From Pseudomonas viridiflava (GTDB taxonomy: Bacteria; Pseudomonadota; Gammaproteobacteria; Pseudomonadales; Pseudomonadaceae), in the NCBI RefSeq assembly GCF_900580675.1, contig NZ_UTBG01000041.1:1-64000 (forward strand): a stretch of DNA of 64,000 bases, written 5' to 3'. Positions 26,872 to 36,213 of the stretch are shown piece after piece. The notes beneath the pieces are model-generated. The model had not been told where the DNA came from. It saw only the letters and a program-made list of their open reading frames with translations, and did not search any database. How positions within the stretch are numbered: position 1 is the stretch's first letter; every line of letters begins with the position of its first letter. The position numbers and the translations under genes were made by a program.

Positions 26872-28191
26872 CTAGAGGATCGCCAGTGGGTATTCGACAA
26901 TCACGCGAACTTCTTCCAGGTCCGACTCGAATGCACTTGAGCGCACGGTTGCCTGGCGAAGTCGCAGTGATAAGTCCTTCAGGCTGCCCTGCTGCACCAC
27001 GTATTTGGCTTCAATGTCGCGCTCCCAGCGGCGTTGGTCGGTGAGCGGGTCACCGGCGGCATCGCGGCGCATATACACCGCATTCGCGTTGCTGTAATCG
27101 GCGCCGGTGCCTTTGGCGTAGCGGGCCATGAATGACAGGCCGGGAATGCCGAATGGCTGCATGTCCAGGTCGTAGCGCAGCATCCACGAACGCTCCTTTG
27201 GGGAGTTGAAGTCGCTGTACTGGATCGAGTTGTTGAGGAAGATCGAGTCCGACTGGCGCAAGTAGTCGAAGTCGTCATCGCCGTTGTTGCGCTGATGGGA
27301 CACGGCCAGGCTGTGGGCGCCGACCTGTATCCCGACTTTGGCGCTCCAGATGGTGTTATCGAATTCGCCGAGCAGCTTTTTGCCTTCGTCCACGGCTTTG
27401 TAATAGTTGAAGTCGCCGAACACCGAGATGTCATCGTTCAGTGGGTATTTGGCGGTGGTGCCGAAATAGTACTGGTCCCAGGCGTCCTTCAAGCGGCTGT
27501 TGTACAGGCTGACACTCAGTTGTCGATTGACGGCATACTCCCCGCCGAAATAGCCGACCCAGGGTGAGTCGACCTTGCCGGCATAAAACGTCGCAAAGCC
27601 TTTGTCCATACCGCTTTGAGCGGGTTGGCTCATGCCGCTCAACCGCCCGCCTTGCAGGCTGAGGCCTTCAAGGCTGTTGTTCTGCACAGTGACGCCGCGA
27701 AAGCTTTGCGGCAATAAACGCGAGTCACCGGCGGCCACTACCGGCGTGGCGGGGAACACGTCGCCAGCCTTGATGACGGTATCGAGCACCCGCAGTTTGG
27801 CCGCGCCGCCGAACTTGCTGTAGCTGTCTTCGGGGTGGTTGTCGCTGTCTACCGGCAACACATCGAACGAGCTTTTGCCGCCACTGCGGCCGGTGCCCGA
27901 GTCGAGTTTCAGGCCATACATGGCAAACGCGTCCAGGCCAAACCCGACGGTGCCCTGGGTAAACCCGGATTCGAATTTGCCGATCAGGCCCTGCGCCCAG
28001 GCTTCGGAATAGCCATTGCCGGTAGGGCTGGACTGGCCCTTGCGGTCGTCGCGGTTAAAGTAAAAATTACGCGCCAGCACGTTCACGCTGCTGCCTTCGA
28101 TGAAACCTTCGGGCTTGTCTTCGACGGCTACGGCTGCCAGCGGCAGCGCGGCGATCAATGAAAAGGGAAGGGTGTAGTAAGCAATGCTCAT
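26872..28191 (-). CDS. OprD-family outer-membrane porin
   Basis: A 439-residue outer-membrane channel. An N-terminal signal peptide (cleavage near residue 20) leads to the OprD-family start FIEGSSVNVLARNFYFNRD and many amphipathic beta-strands such as GVTVQNNSLEGLSLQGGRL. The C-terminus ends in a short hydrophobic strand (VRVIVEYPLAIL), whose last residue is Leu rather than the usual Phe. The family takes up amino acids or small carboxylates, but which one is not readable. A GAGGAGC ribosome-binding site supports the start. Confidence 0.9.
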   Translation of the reverse strand: MSIAYYTLPFSLIAALPLAAVAVEDKPEGFIEGSSVNVLARNFYFNRDDRKGQSSPTGNGYSEAWAQGLIGKFESGFTQGTVGFGLDAFAMYGLKLDSGTGRSGGKSSFDVLPVDSDNHPEDSYSKFGGAAKLRVLDTVIKAGDVFPATPVVAAGDSRLLPQSFRGVTVQNNSLEGLSLQGGRLSGMSQPAQSGMDKGFATFYAGKVDSPWVGYFGGEYAVNRQLSVSLYNSRLKDAWDQYYFGTTAKYPLNDDISVFGDFNYYKAVDEGKKLLGEFDNTIWSAKVGIQVGAHSLAVSHQRNNGDDDFDYLRQSDSIFLNNSIQYSDFNSPKERSWMLRYDLDMQPFGIPGLSFMARYAKGTGADYSNANAVYMRRDAAGDPLTDQRRWERDIEAKYVVQQGSLKDLSLRLRQATVRSSAFESDLEEVRVIVEYPLAIL

Positions 28192-28416
28192 GTTTCGCTC
28201 CTCGGTGTCGGCAGTTATCAGCTCTTATAGAGGTGGGCGTTCTTATTGATCTGGCCCGGGCTGATAGTTGCAAACGGCGAATAACAGCTGCGTTGCATGA
28301 ACATTACAATTCTGGAAAGCAATAATTACCTAACAAATAAGTAATGTCCTAGCGACCTTGGTGTCAGGGTTGATTCATTAATGTCCTCGCTGAACTTTTC
28401 AATCGAGGAACCTGTA

Positions 28417-28749
28417 ATGAACGTCTATAAAATTGCCCTGGGTGTATTCGCCGCAGTCTTGTCATTCGGTGCGCTGGCCGAAGGCGGTGGTGATCGCACC
28501 TTTGCCCTGATGATGGAGCGCAATGAGAAAGCCATGGCCGCTTACGCTGCCAAAAAAGGCAAGCCGGCACCCGAAGTGCAGGCCTACCGCTATGGCGCGA
28601 AGCTGGACATTGCCAAAGTGGTCAACGTGACGCCGCCGATCAAGTCGTGCAATCCCGTGCCGTCGCGAATGACCTATGAAGACTCGAGCGGCAAGCTCAA
28701 TACCCTGGAGTACCAAGTGATGGGTGTGTGCCGCAATAACGGCAGCTGA
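28417..28749 (+). CDS. DUF2790 family small secreted protein
   Basis: A 110-residue protein with a signal peptide (cleavage near GALA-EG, residue 22). The mature part resembles the DUF2790 family common in Pseudomonas: VQAYRYGAKLDIAKVVNVTP, then CNPVPSRMTYEDSSGK and a C-terminal VMGVCRNN. The two Cys could form a disulfide. ATG 28417 has GAGGAA nearby; the ATG at 28381 would add residues before the signal and is less likely. DUF2790 genes often lie near metal or copper regulation genes, and the czc locus is adjacent. Function unknown. Confidence 0.78.
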   Translation: MNVYKIALGVFAAVLSFGALAEGGGDRTFALMMERNEKAMAAYAAKKGKPAPEVQAYRYGAKLDIAKVVNVTPPIKSCNPVPSRMTYEDSSGKLNTLEYQVMGVCRNNGS

Positions 28750-28863
28750 TGGACCGATAAGGCCGTTGGGCGCGCGGCAAAAAGCGCTATGGAAACGCAG
28801 GCGAGCCGCAGGGCTTGTGCTTGAGGTATCGTAGGTTTTTTCTGCTTGAAGAGCCGATCCTCC

Positions 28864-29439
28864 ATGAGCCCTACCCATCGTCGCCCCGTTCCGCTGTCCA
28901 AGGCCTACCGCTTGCTCAACCATGGGCCGACGGTGCTGGTGAGCGCGGCCCACAACGGCCAGCGCAATATCATGGCTGCCGCCTGGGCGATGCCATTGGA
29001 TTTCGAACCGCCGAAAGTCGCCGTCGTGTTGGACAAGGCCACCTGGACCCGCCAACTGCTGGAAAGCGCCGGCACCTTCGTGCTCCAGGTGCCCTGCGCA
29101 GCCCAGGCCGATCTGGTCCAGACCGTCGGCAACACCACCGGCACCGAACGCGACAAGTTCGCCACCTACGACCTGCAGACCTTCAGCGGTGAACACACTG
29201 AAGCGCCTCTGCTGGAAGGCTGCGTGGCGTGGCTCGAATGCCGGCTGTTGCCGGAGCCACACAACCAGCAAACCTACGACCTGTTCCTCGGCGAAGTGGT
29301 CGCCGCCTACGCCGACGAACGTGTGTTCAGTGAAGGGCGCTGGCATTTCGAGGGACATGATCCGTTGCGCACTCTGCACCATGTGGCGGGTGGGCATTTC
29401 CTGACCATCGGCGAGCCGATTGATGGGCGTCAGCTGTAA
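28864..29439 (+). CDS. Flavin reductase family protein
   Basis: A 191-residue protein of the FMN-binding split-barrel flavin reductase family. Features are LLNHGPTVLVSAAHNGQRNIMAAAWAMPLDFEPPKVAVVLDKATWT (flavin-binding strand and loop region, residues about 17-62), SAGTFVLQVP, and a late CVAWLECRL strand. Members reduce or bind flavins, often for a partner oxygenase. No oxygenase gene is adjacent, so the partner is unknown. I start at ATG 28864; the TTG at 28846 is less likely. Confidence 0.82.
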   Translation: MSPTHRRPVPLSKAYRLLNHGPTVLVSAAHNGQRNIMAAAWAMPLDFEPPKVAVVLDKATWTRQLLESAGTFVLQVPCAAQADLVQTVGNTTGTERDKFATYDLQTFSGEHTEAPLLEGCVAWLECRLLPEPHNQQTYDLFLGEVVAAYADERVFSEGRWHFEGHDPLRTLHHVAGGHFLTIGEPIDGRQL

Positions 29440-29463
29440 GCCTTAGCCGTACATGCCAATCGG

Positions 29464-30285
29464 CTACCGGTGCCGGACCCGGCCTGACATCTTCACCCAG
29501 CGCGACGGCGGCATGCCGTAGGTGCTGCGAAATTGCCGGGTCATATGGCTCTGGTCGGTGAAACCTGCAGTCATCGCGGCATCAACCAGGGACATGCCCT
29601 GCGCCAGCAGGCTGCGCACCAGGTCCAGGCGGCGCATGGTCAGGTAGCGGTAGGGGCTGGTGCCGAACAACAAGCGAAAATCCCGCGACAACGCCCAGCG
29701 GTCACGGCCGCAATGGTCGGCCATTTCATCCAGGGTGATGCTGCGGCCGAGCGCGCTGTGGATAAATTCCCGCGCACGCTCGGCGGCCACGTAGTCAAAG
29801 GATTTACGGCTGATGATCGCACCCGACGCGGCGTTCAGCGCCTGGGCCAGGTCAAACAGCGCGTCCTGCTCCTGCATCGGGTCGATCGGGCAATCCAGGC
29901 TTTGCAGCAGGACTTCGCTGGCGCGGAACAGCCGCGGGTCGGTCGACAGGCCGTCGTGGATAAACGGCAGCGGTTTGCCGCCCAAAATCTGCTGGATCAG
30001 TGCCGGCTCCACATAAATCATCCGGTACTTGAAGCCTTCCACGCTGCTGGCGCGGCCGTCATGGCTTTCATCGGGATGAATGACCATGGTTGCGCCGGGC
30101 ATGCTGTGGGTCATGCAACCGCGATAGTGATAACTCTGCACGCCGAACAACGTGCGCCCGATGGCGTAGGTGTCATGGCGATGCGGGTCGAACGCGTAGC
30201 CGGCAAAGTACGCCTCGATACGGTCCAGGCCGCTGGCGTGCGGGGCGCGGTGCATCCAGTCGAGGGTAGAAGTGGGTTGGCCCAT
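29464..30285 (-). CDS. AraC-family transcriptional regulator
   Basis: A 273-residue regulator. The N-terminal cupin-like sensor domain (about residues 15-150) includes FDPHRHDTYAIG, and the C-terminal double helix-turn-helix spans about 170-268 (LDEMADHCGRDRWALSRDF, then MSLVDAAMTAGFTDQSHMTRQFRSTYGMPPSRW). It is divergent from a LysE-type exporter gene across 140 bp. That pairing is common and suggests it controls the exporter. Ligand unknown. Confidence 0.88.
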   Translation of the reverse strand: MGQPTSTLDWMHRAPHASGLDRIEAYFAGYAFDPHRHDTYAIGRTLFGVQSYHYRGCMTHSMPGATMVIHPDESHDGRASSVEGFKYRMIYVEPALIQQILGGKPLPFIHDGLSTDPRLFRASEVLLQSLDCPIDPMQEQDALFDLAQALNAASGAIISRKSFDYVAAERAREFIHSALGRSITLDEMADHCGRDRWALSRDFRLLFGTSPYRYLTMRRLDLVRSLLAQGMSLVDAAMTAGFTDQSHMTRQFRSTYGMPPSRWVKMSGRVRHR

Positions 30286-30425
30286 GGTGGCTTGTCACAA
30301 GGAGTGGTGGAATCACGTTAACCCAGTCTGCCGTCCTCTGTCTGCCGGGGTCTTGTACGATTGTGCAGGCTGCGGGCGAGGCCTATGATCGCTGTTCGTG
30401 CCTTGCACTGAGGGAGCTGCCCCCC

Positions 30426-31064
30426 ATGGAATTTTTCAACCCGGCCTATCTGGCCCCGCTGGTTTCGCTGGCCCTGCTGTGGACCGTAGCCGTGGTCACG
30501 CCCGGCCCTAACTTCTTCAACACGGCGCAGTTGGCCGCCAGCGTTTCGCGCCGCCATGGCGTGGTGGCGTCGGCGGGTGTGGCCACCGGCACGATCATGT
30601 GGGGGCTGGCGGGCGGCCTGGGCATCAAGTCGCTGTTTACGGCGGCGCCGATGCTGTACCTGGCCTTCAAGATTATTGGCGGTTGCTACCTGATTTATCT
30701 CGGGCTGAAGCTGTTCAAGCGTTCGGCCCCGGCCATGGGCCAGAACCTGTTGCCGGATGAGCCTCGGCGCTCGCTGTTTTCCGCCTGGCGCCTGGGCTTG
30801 CTGGGTAATCTGTCCAATCCCAAGGCTGCGCTGTTTGTCGCCACTATCTTCGCCTCGACCATGCCGCCGTCACCGTCGCCGATGTTGCTGACCCTGGCCG
30901 TGATCACCATGGCGACGTTGTCGTTCAGCTGGTATTCCTGTGTGGCGCTGGTGTTTTCCAGCGAGCGCATGGCCACCCTCTACAGCCGGTCGCGCAAGTG
31001 GCTCGACCGCTTTGCCGGTGGTTGCTACGTGTTGTTCGGCGCGCATCTGGTGGCAAATCGCTGA
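30426..31064 (+). CDS. LysE-family translocator
   Basis: A 212-residue inner-membrane exporter with five to six hydrophobic segments and the family signature [22 protein letters not shown] (residues about 21-42), followed by [17 protein letters not shown] helix text and the [15 protein letters not shown] motif. It probably exports amino acids or related metabolites. The start ATG 30426 follows GGGAGC. It is divergent from the AraC regulator and 44 bp upstream of ddl. Confidence 0.88.
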   Translation: MEFFNPAYLAPLVSLALLWTVAVVTPGPNFFNTAQLAASVSRRHGVVASAGVATGTIMWGLAGGLGIKSLFTAAPMLYLAFKIIGGCYLIYLGLKLFKRSAPAMGQNLLPDEPRRSLFSAWRLGLLGNLSNPKAALFVATIFASTMPPSPSPMLLTLAVITMATLSFSWYSCVALVFSSERMATLYSRSRKWLDRFAGGCYVLFGAHLVANR

Positions 31065-31108
31065 CCGCCCGTGGTAAGAAGCCTTACTTTCAACAGTGGG
31101 GCCGGGTC

Positions 31109-32203
31109 ATGAGCAAGGTGCGTGTAGGTATTATTTTTGGTGGCCGTTCGGCCGAGCACGAAGTGTCGTTGCAGTCGGCGAGAAATATCGTCGATGCGCT
31201 CGACCGGACGCGTTTCGAGCCGGTGTTGATCGGCATCGACAAGGCCGGCCACTGGCACCTCAACGACACCTCGAACTTCCTGATCAACCAGGAAAACCCG
31301 GCCCTGATCGCGCTTAACCAATCCAACCGCGAACTGGCCGTAGTGCCGGGCAAGGCCAGCCAGCAAGTGGTGGAAACCACCGGCAACGGCCTGCTGGCCC
31401 ACATCGACGTGATCTTCCCCATCGTCCACGGCACCCTCGGCGAAGACGGTTGCCTGCAAGGCTTGCTGCGCATGGCAGACCTGCCGTTTGTGGGCTCGGA
31501 CGTGCTGGGCTCGGCGGTGTGCATGGACAAGGACATCAGCAAACGCCTGCTGCGCGATGCCGGTATTGCCGTGACCCCTTTCATCACCCTGACCCGCCGC
31601 ACTGCCGCGCGCACCTCCTTTGACACGGCGGTGAACACGCTCGGCCTGCCGATGTTCGTTAAACCTGCCAACCAGGGTTCCTCGGTGGGGGTGAGCAAGG
31701 TCGCCACTGAAGTCGAATACCACGCCGCCGTCGAACTGGCCCTGGGTTTTGATGAAAAAGTGCTGGTGGAATCCGCAGTCCAGGGCCGTGAAATCGAGTG
31801 CGCCGTATTGGGCAACGACAACCCGATCGCCAGCGGCTGCGGCGAGATCGTGGTGAGCAACGGTTTCTATTCTTACGACAGCAAATACATCGATGCCCAG
31901 GCCGCGCAAGTCGTGGTGCCGGCCGACATCAGCGTCGAGGCCAGCGAGCACATTCGCCGCCTGGCCATCGAAGCCTTCGAGGTGTTGGGTTGCGCCGGGT
32001 TGGCGCGGGTCGATGTGTTTCTCACCGAGAACGGCGAGGTGCTGATCAACGAAATCAACTCACTGCCCGGCTTCACCCGCATCAGCATGTACCCCAAGCT
32101 GTGGCAGGCGGCGGGGATGAGTTACAGCGAACTGGTGAGCCGCTTGATCGAGTTGGCGCTGGAGCGGCATGCGGGGCGCAAGGGACTCAAGATCAGCCGC
32201 TGA
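31109..32203 (+). CDS. ddl: D-alanine--D-alanine ligase, long (DdlA-like) form
   Basis: A 364-residue ATP-grasp ligase that joins two D-alanines for peptidoglycan synthesis. Motifs: [17 protein letters not shown] near the N-terminus, [36 protein letters not shown] and [19 protein letters not shown] near the C-terminus. The length matches E. coli DdlA (364) rather than DdlB (306). It is not in a mur/fts cluster here, so a second ddl is likely elsewhere. The start ATG is chosen by family alignment, since the longer frame overlaps the LysE gene. Confidence 0.92.
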   Translation: MSKVRVGIIFGGRSAEHEVSLQSARNIVDALDRTRFEPVLIGIDKAGHWHLNDTSNFLINQENPALIALNQSNRELAVVPGKASQQVVETTGNGLLAHIDVIFPIVHGTLGEDGCLQGLLRMADLPFVGSDVLGSAVCMDKDISKRLLRDAGIAVTPFITLTRRTAARTSFDTAVNTLGLPMFVKPANQGSSVGVSKVATEVEYHAAVELALGFDEKVLVESAVQGREIECAVLGNDNPIASGCGEIVVSNGFYSYDSKYIDAQAAQVVVPADISVEASEHIRRLAIEAFEVLGCAGLARVDVFLTENGEVLINEINSLPGFTRISMYPKLWQAAGMSYSELVSRLIELALERHAGRKGLKISR

Positions 32204-32235
32204 GATGACGAGCGAGCTTTTTGTGGCGGGAGGCT

Positions 32236-32958
32236 TCAGGCTTTACGACCAATCCACGAATAGATCAACGTTTTCGCCTCCTCCGGGCGATGCGTACTGC
32301 GGCGATAGCTGGCAAACGTCGGCGACGTGCAGTAGGTGCACACCTCGCTCACCTCGATCTGCTCGCGCTTGACCCCCGCAGCTTGCAGCAACAACACCCC
32401 ATACGCGCTCAAGTCAAACCACGCGCTGCCGGTTTGCCGCGCATGGGGCGGAGTGATTTCCGGGGATAGCAACGGTGCCGGTTGCACAACGCTCCACGGT
32501 GCCTCAGCGTGCTGCCACACATGCCCTTGGTCGGCCTGGAACTCGGCAATAAACCCGTCGCTCACTTCGTAGCAACACGGCTTGATCGACGGCCCGATCG
32601 CCACCCGCAGCTGGTCTGCGGCGATCCCCTCGGCGGCAAAACGCTGAACAGCATTGGCGATAATTCCACGTTGCAGCCCCTTCCAGCCGCCATGCACCGC
32701 CGCCACTCGCAGGCCATCTTCGCAAGCGAACAGAATGGGCAGGCAATCGGCCGTGATGACCGCGACCGGACGGTGCGCGTGGGTGAACACGCCATCCGCC
32801 TCGACCGTATTGGCCACCAACCCCGGCTGCCACTCAATCACCGAGGCACTGTGCACCTGCTTGCAGATGAACACGTCATCCGGGCGCTGCGGATCATTGA
32901 TCGAACAAAAACCATGGTCGACGCCGCTGATGGCGCCGAGATTATTTGCCTTGTGCAT
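32236..32958 (-). CDS. PgeF/YfiH-type polyphenol oxidase family (laccase-domain) protein
   Basis: A 240-residue protein of the YfiH/PgeF family (purine nucleoside phosphorylase LACC1-like, peptidoglycan editing factor in E. coli). Metal-site residues are visible in KQVHSASV, ITADCLPILF and AAVHGGWKGLQRG, and the C-terminal CTYCTSPTFASYRR is typical. The family is usually encoded near rluD and clpB in Pseudomonas, so this is probably a second paralogue. It ends 32 bp from ddl and lies next to a gamma-glutamyltransferase gene. Confidence 0.85.
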   Translation of the reverse strand: MHKANNLGAISGVDHGFCSINDPQRPDDVFICKQVHSASVIEWQPGLVANTVEADGVFTHAHRPVAVITADCLPILFACEDGLRVAAVHGGWKGLQRGIIANAVQRFAAEGIAADQLRVAIGPSIKPCCYEVSDGFIAEFQADQGHVWQHAEAPWSVVQPAPLLSPEITPPHARQTGSAWFDLSAYGVLLLQAAGVKREQIEVSEVCTYCTSPTFASYRRSTHRPEEAKTLIYSWIGRKA

Positions 32959-32981
32959 GGAGCTCTCTTCACTCGATAAAG

Positions 32982-34811
32982 TCAGTCGCCAAGTGCTTCG
33001 CCTTCGCGGCGTGGGTCGGCGCCGCCGCTGAGCGACACCTTGCCCTGGGCATCACGCGTGCGAACGATGGCCTGAATGCCGCTGGTCATGTCGATCTCGC
33101 TCAATGCATGGCCATTGTCACGCAGGGCCTGTTTCAAACCTGGGCTGAACAATCCGGCTTCCAGCTCGGTGGCCCCGTTGCGGCTGCCGAAATTCGGCAG
33201 ACTGATGGCGGCCTGCGGGTCGAGGTTCCAGTCGAGCATCGCCACCAGGGATTTGCTCACGTATTCGATGATTTGCGAACCGCCCGGTGAGCCGACTGTG
33301 GCGAGTAGCTCACCGCTATTGCGGTCGAACACCAGGGTCGGCGCCATGGCCGAGCGCGGGCGTTTGCCGGGCTCGACGCGGTTGGCCACCGGCTGGCCGT
33401 TTTCTTCGGGGATAAACGAGAAGTCGGTCATCTGGTTGTTCAGTAAAAAGCCCTGGACCATCAAATGGGACCCGAAGGCGGCCTCCACCGTAGTGGTCAT
33501 TGATACGGCGCCGCCGAGGTCATCCACCGCCACCACTTGCGAGGTCGAGATGCGCAGCGGCGAGCGGTCCGGCGCGTACGCCACTTGAATACCGGCAGGC
33601 GTGCCCGGCTTGGCGATGCCCATGCTGCGCTCGCCGATCAGCGCGGCGCGCCGGGCCAGGTAATCCGCGGCGACGAGCCCGGCAGTCGGCACCGGGGTGA
33701 AGTCTGCATCGGCGAGATACAGCGCACGGTCGGCGAAGGCCAGGCGGCCGGCTTCGGCGATCAGGTGTACGGCCTCGGGCGTGGGCTCAAGGCCGGCGGG
33801 CGAGGCGCTTTTCACTGGCTTCATCGGCGCGATGGCCAGGCGCGGGTTGCGCGCTTCCAGCGCCTGCAATGTGCCCAGGATCTGCGCCACAGCAATCCCG
33901 CCCGAGGAGGGCGGCGGCATGCCACAGACTTTCCACTGCTTGTAGTCGGTGCACAGCGGCGTGCGTTCTTTGGCGGCATACCCCTTGAGGTCGGCCTGCG
34001 CCAGGCTGCCCGCATTGCGACTGCCCTGGACCTTGCGCGCGATTTCATCGGCAATCGGCCCGTGGTACAGCGCGTCCGGTCCTTCCTTGGCAATGCGCTT
34101 GAACACGGCGGCCAACGCCGGATTCTTCAACAGCGTACCGGTGGCTTTCGGCGTGCCATCAGCATTCAAAAAATACGCCGCCATGTCGGGGGATTGCGCG
34201 ATATAGCGGTCGGCGGCGATCAGCGCATGCAGGCGCGGGGAAATCGCGAAGCCCTGTTCCGATAAGCGGATCGCCGGTTCAAACAGCTTTGCCCACTGCA
34301 GGTGCCCGGTCTTTTTATGCGCCATCTCCAGCGCACGCAACACCCCCGGCGTGCCGACCGAGCGCCCCCCAATCTGCGCCTCGGCAAATGCCATCGGTGT
34401 GCCGTCGGCCTTCAGGAATAACCGCTCAGTCGCTCCGGCCGGTGCCGTTTCGCGGCCGTCATATGCGTGCACGTTTTTTCCATCCCACAGCAGGATGAAC
34501 GCACCGCCGCCGATGCCCGAAGACTGTGGCTCCACCAGGGTCAATACCGCCTGCATCGCAATCGCCGCATCAATCGCCGAACCGCCCTGACGCAACATCT
34601 CACGCCCGGCCTCTGCCGCCAGCGGGTTGGCGGCAGCGGCCATGTGGCGCTCGGCGTGGCGAGTGGTGAGGTCGGTGCGGTAGCCCGAACCCAACTCCGG
34701 TGCCGGGGGTTGTTCGTTGACGGGCGTGTGGCAGGCAGCCAGGGTGAGGGCTGCCGCAATCATTGACAGTTGACGGCGGGAAATCGAAAACACGCGCTGA
34801 ACTCCGTTCAT
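32982..34811 (-). CDS. ggt: Gamma-glutamyltransferase, lipoprotein form
   Basis: A 609-residue enzyme hydrolysing or transferring gamma-glutamyl groups of glutathione in the periplasm. The N-terminus has a lipobox LAAC with Cys27. Core motifs are NPLAAEAGREMLRQGGSAIDAAIA, ESSGIGGGAF-like QSSGIGGGAFILLWDG, the autocleavage region RISTSQVVAVDDLGG (nucleophile probably the Thr of IST, a change from the usual TTH) and GFLLNNQMTDFS. Long and short subunits would arise by self-cleavage. Start ATG 34811 is chosen so that the lipobox sits at a normal distance. Confidence 0.88.
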   Translation of the reverse strand: MNGVQRVFSISRRQLSMIAAALTLAACHTPVNEQPPAPELGSGYRTDLTTRHAERHMAAAANPLAAEAGREMLRQGGSAIDAAIAMQAVLTLVEPQSSGIGGGAFILLWDGKNVHAYDGRETAPAGATERLFLKADGTPMAFAEAQIGGRSVGTPGVLRALEMAHKKTGHLQWAKLFEPAIRLSEQGFAISPRLHALIAADRYIAQSPDMAAYFLNADGTPKATGTLLKNPALAAVFKRIAKEGPDALYHGPIADEIARKVQGSRNAGSLAQADLKGYAAKERTPLCTDYKQWKVCGMPPPSSGGIAVAQILGTLQALEARNPRLAIAPMKPVKSASPAGLEPTPEAVHLIAEAGRLAFADRALYLADADFTPVPTAGLVAADYLARRAALIGERSMGIAKPGTPAGIQVAYAPDRSPLRISTSQVVAVDDLGGAVSMTTTVEAAFGSHLMVQGFLLNNQMTDFSFIPEENGQPVANRVEPGKRPRSAMAPTLVFDRNSGELLATVGSPGGSQIIEYVSKSLVAMLDWNLDPQAAISLPNFGSRNGATELEAGLFSPGLKQALRDNGHALSEIDMTSGIQAIVRTRDAQGKVSLSGGADPRREGEALGD

Positions 34812-34878
34812 TGTGAGAATGATCTGTTGTCCTTGGGGTGATGCTTTAGCAGCAACGATGCTAACCGGTAAACCCGCC

Positions 34879-35709
34879 TCAGCCCAGGCGCAATACCATC
34901 GCCCCGGCGGCAATGATGCACGCGGCAACGACCCGAACGCGCGTGAGATGTTCTTTCAGCACCCAAGCCGAAATCACCACGCCAAACAGGATCGACGTTT
35001 CCCGCAGGGCCGAAACGGTGGCAATGGGGGCTTGCGTCATTGCCCACAGTGCCAGGCCGTAGGACGCCACCGTGCCTGCGCCGCCCACTACGCCGAGCCG
35101 CCAGTTGCGGGATAGGCAGTCGCAGAACATCGCGCGCCGGGTGGCTAACGCCCAGGCGGCCAGCGGGATGCCGGTGAGCAGGAATATCCACAGGGTATAG
35201 GCCGCTGGCGCGCCGGATTTACGCACGCCCAGCCCGTCGACAAGGGTGTAGCTGGCGATCACCCCAGCATTGATCAGCGCCAGGACCACGCCCTTTTTCT
35301 GACCCGAACGCGCGGCGGCCATGCTCAGGATACCGACGGAGATCACCGCAATCCCCAGCCAGGCGAACGTCGACAGCGCCTCGGACAGGAAAAGCACGCT
35401 CACCGTCGCCACCAGCAGCGGTGTGGTGCCCCGCATGATCGGGTAGGTCTGGCTCATGTCGGCAATGCGGTAGGTCGAAGCAACCATCACGAAATACACC
35501 ACCTGCAAAATCGCCGACGCGCCAATGAACGGCCAGCTCTCCTGCGCCGGCAGCGTCATGAACGGGACGGCTGCCAACGCGATCAACGAGGCCATGGAGG
35601 CAATCATGCAGGTGGTCAACAGCTTGTCGACGCCACCTTTGACCACTGCGTTCCAGGACGCGTGGAGCACGGCGCCCAGCATGATGATCGCGAATACGTC
35701 GAAGCTCAT
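34879..35709 (-). CDS. EamA-family (DMT superfamily) transporter
   Basis: A 276-residue inner-membrane protein with ten predicted membrane segments in two EamA repeats. The first starts FAIIMLGAVLHASWNAVVK and the second near KGVVLALINAGVIASYTLVDGLG. DMT transporters export or import small metabolites or drugs. The substrate is not readable. The frame continues to 35775, but ATG 35709 follows AGGAT and gives the expected N-terminus. Confidence 0.85.
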   Translation of the reverse strand: MSFDVFAIIMLGAVLHASWNAVVKGGVDKLLTTCMIASMASLIALAAVPFMTLPAQESWPFIGASAILQVVYFVMVASTYRIADMSQTYPIMRGTTPLLVATVSVLFLSEALSTFAWLGIAVISVGILSMAAARSGQKKGVVLALINAGVIASYTLVDGLGVRKSGAPAAYTLWIFLLTGIPLAAWALATRRAMFCDCLSRNWRLGVVGGAGTVASYGLALWAMTQAPIATVSALRETSILFGVVISAWVLKEHLTRVRVVAACIIAAGAMVLRLG

Positions 35710-35788
35710 GAATGGGGATCCTGTCAGTCTCAAGTCAGCGTCGCGGGGGAGAGCACCGCGAGTATGCCTCAGCACTTTTCTGCGGGCA

Positions 35789-35823
35789 TAAAAAAACGGC
35801 CTACCTTTCGGTAAGCCGTTTTT
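35789..35823. terminator. Terminator beside tRNA-Met
   Basis: A hairpin of 11 bp with one mismatch (35795-35805 with 35810-35820) and a TTTC loop is flanked by a run of A on the left and T on the right. It probably ends the tRNA-Met transcript on the minus strand. Confidence 0.85.
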
Positions 35824-35829
35824 AGTACT

Positions 35830-35906
35830 TGGTGGCTACACAGGGACTTGAACCCCGGACCCCAGCATTATGAATGCTATGCTCTAACCAACTGAGCTAT
35901 GTAGCC
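35830..35906 (-). tRNA. tRNA-Met (CAT anticodon)
   Basis: A 77-nt cloverleaf on the minus strand with an encoded CCA end. The acceptor stem pairs GGCTACA with TGTAGCC, the anticodon loop reads TTCATAA (CAT), and the T-arm carries GGTTCAAGTCC. The acceptor stem starting G-C makes it the elongator type rather than the initiator. Confidence 0.95.
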
Positions 35907-36213
35907 AAGTGGCGCGCATTATTCGCGTAGAACGGTAATGCGTCAAGCGTTTATTTTGAATTTTTATCTACGCTTTCAACTGTTTAACCGGAATAGCCGA
36001 TTCGCGCGACGAGCGGCTGGCGATTCGCTGGGGCTGTGAGGTGAGCTACCGGGGGAGTGGGCTTGCTCTCGTCAGGGCGCCTGGCGGCTATTTCTGGCCT
36101 CTGCGTGTACACGCTGTTGCGGTTGTTCGGGGGGCTGGCGATCTTTTTGCGGCGTACCAAAAATCCCTGATCGAGTTGGGCAGATATCCCTGCCGCCCAA
36201 CACGCGGTGTGTC
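35907..36213. other. Intergenic region between tRNA-Met and rspL
   Basis: A 307-bp stretch without a convincing gene. It holds the tRNA promoter region on its left, a decayed REP-like sequence near 36052-36078 (GGAGTGGGCTTGCTCTCG) and, near 36175-36202, an imperfect hairpin (GTTGGGC with GCCCAAC) just after the rspL stop that may be a weak terminator. Confidence 0.5.
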
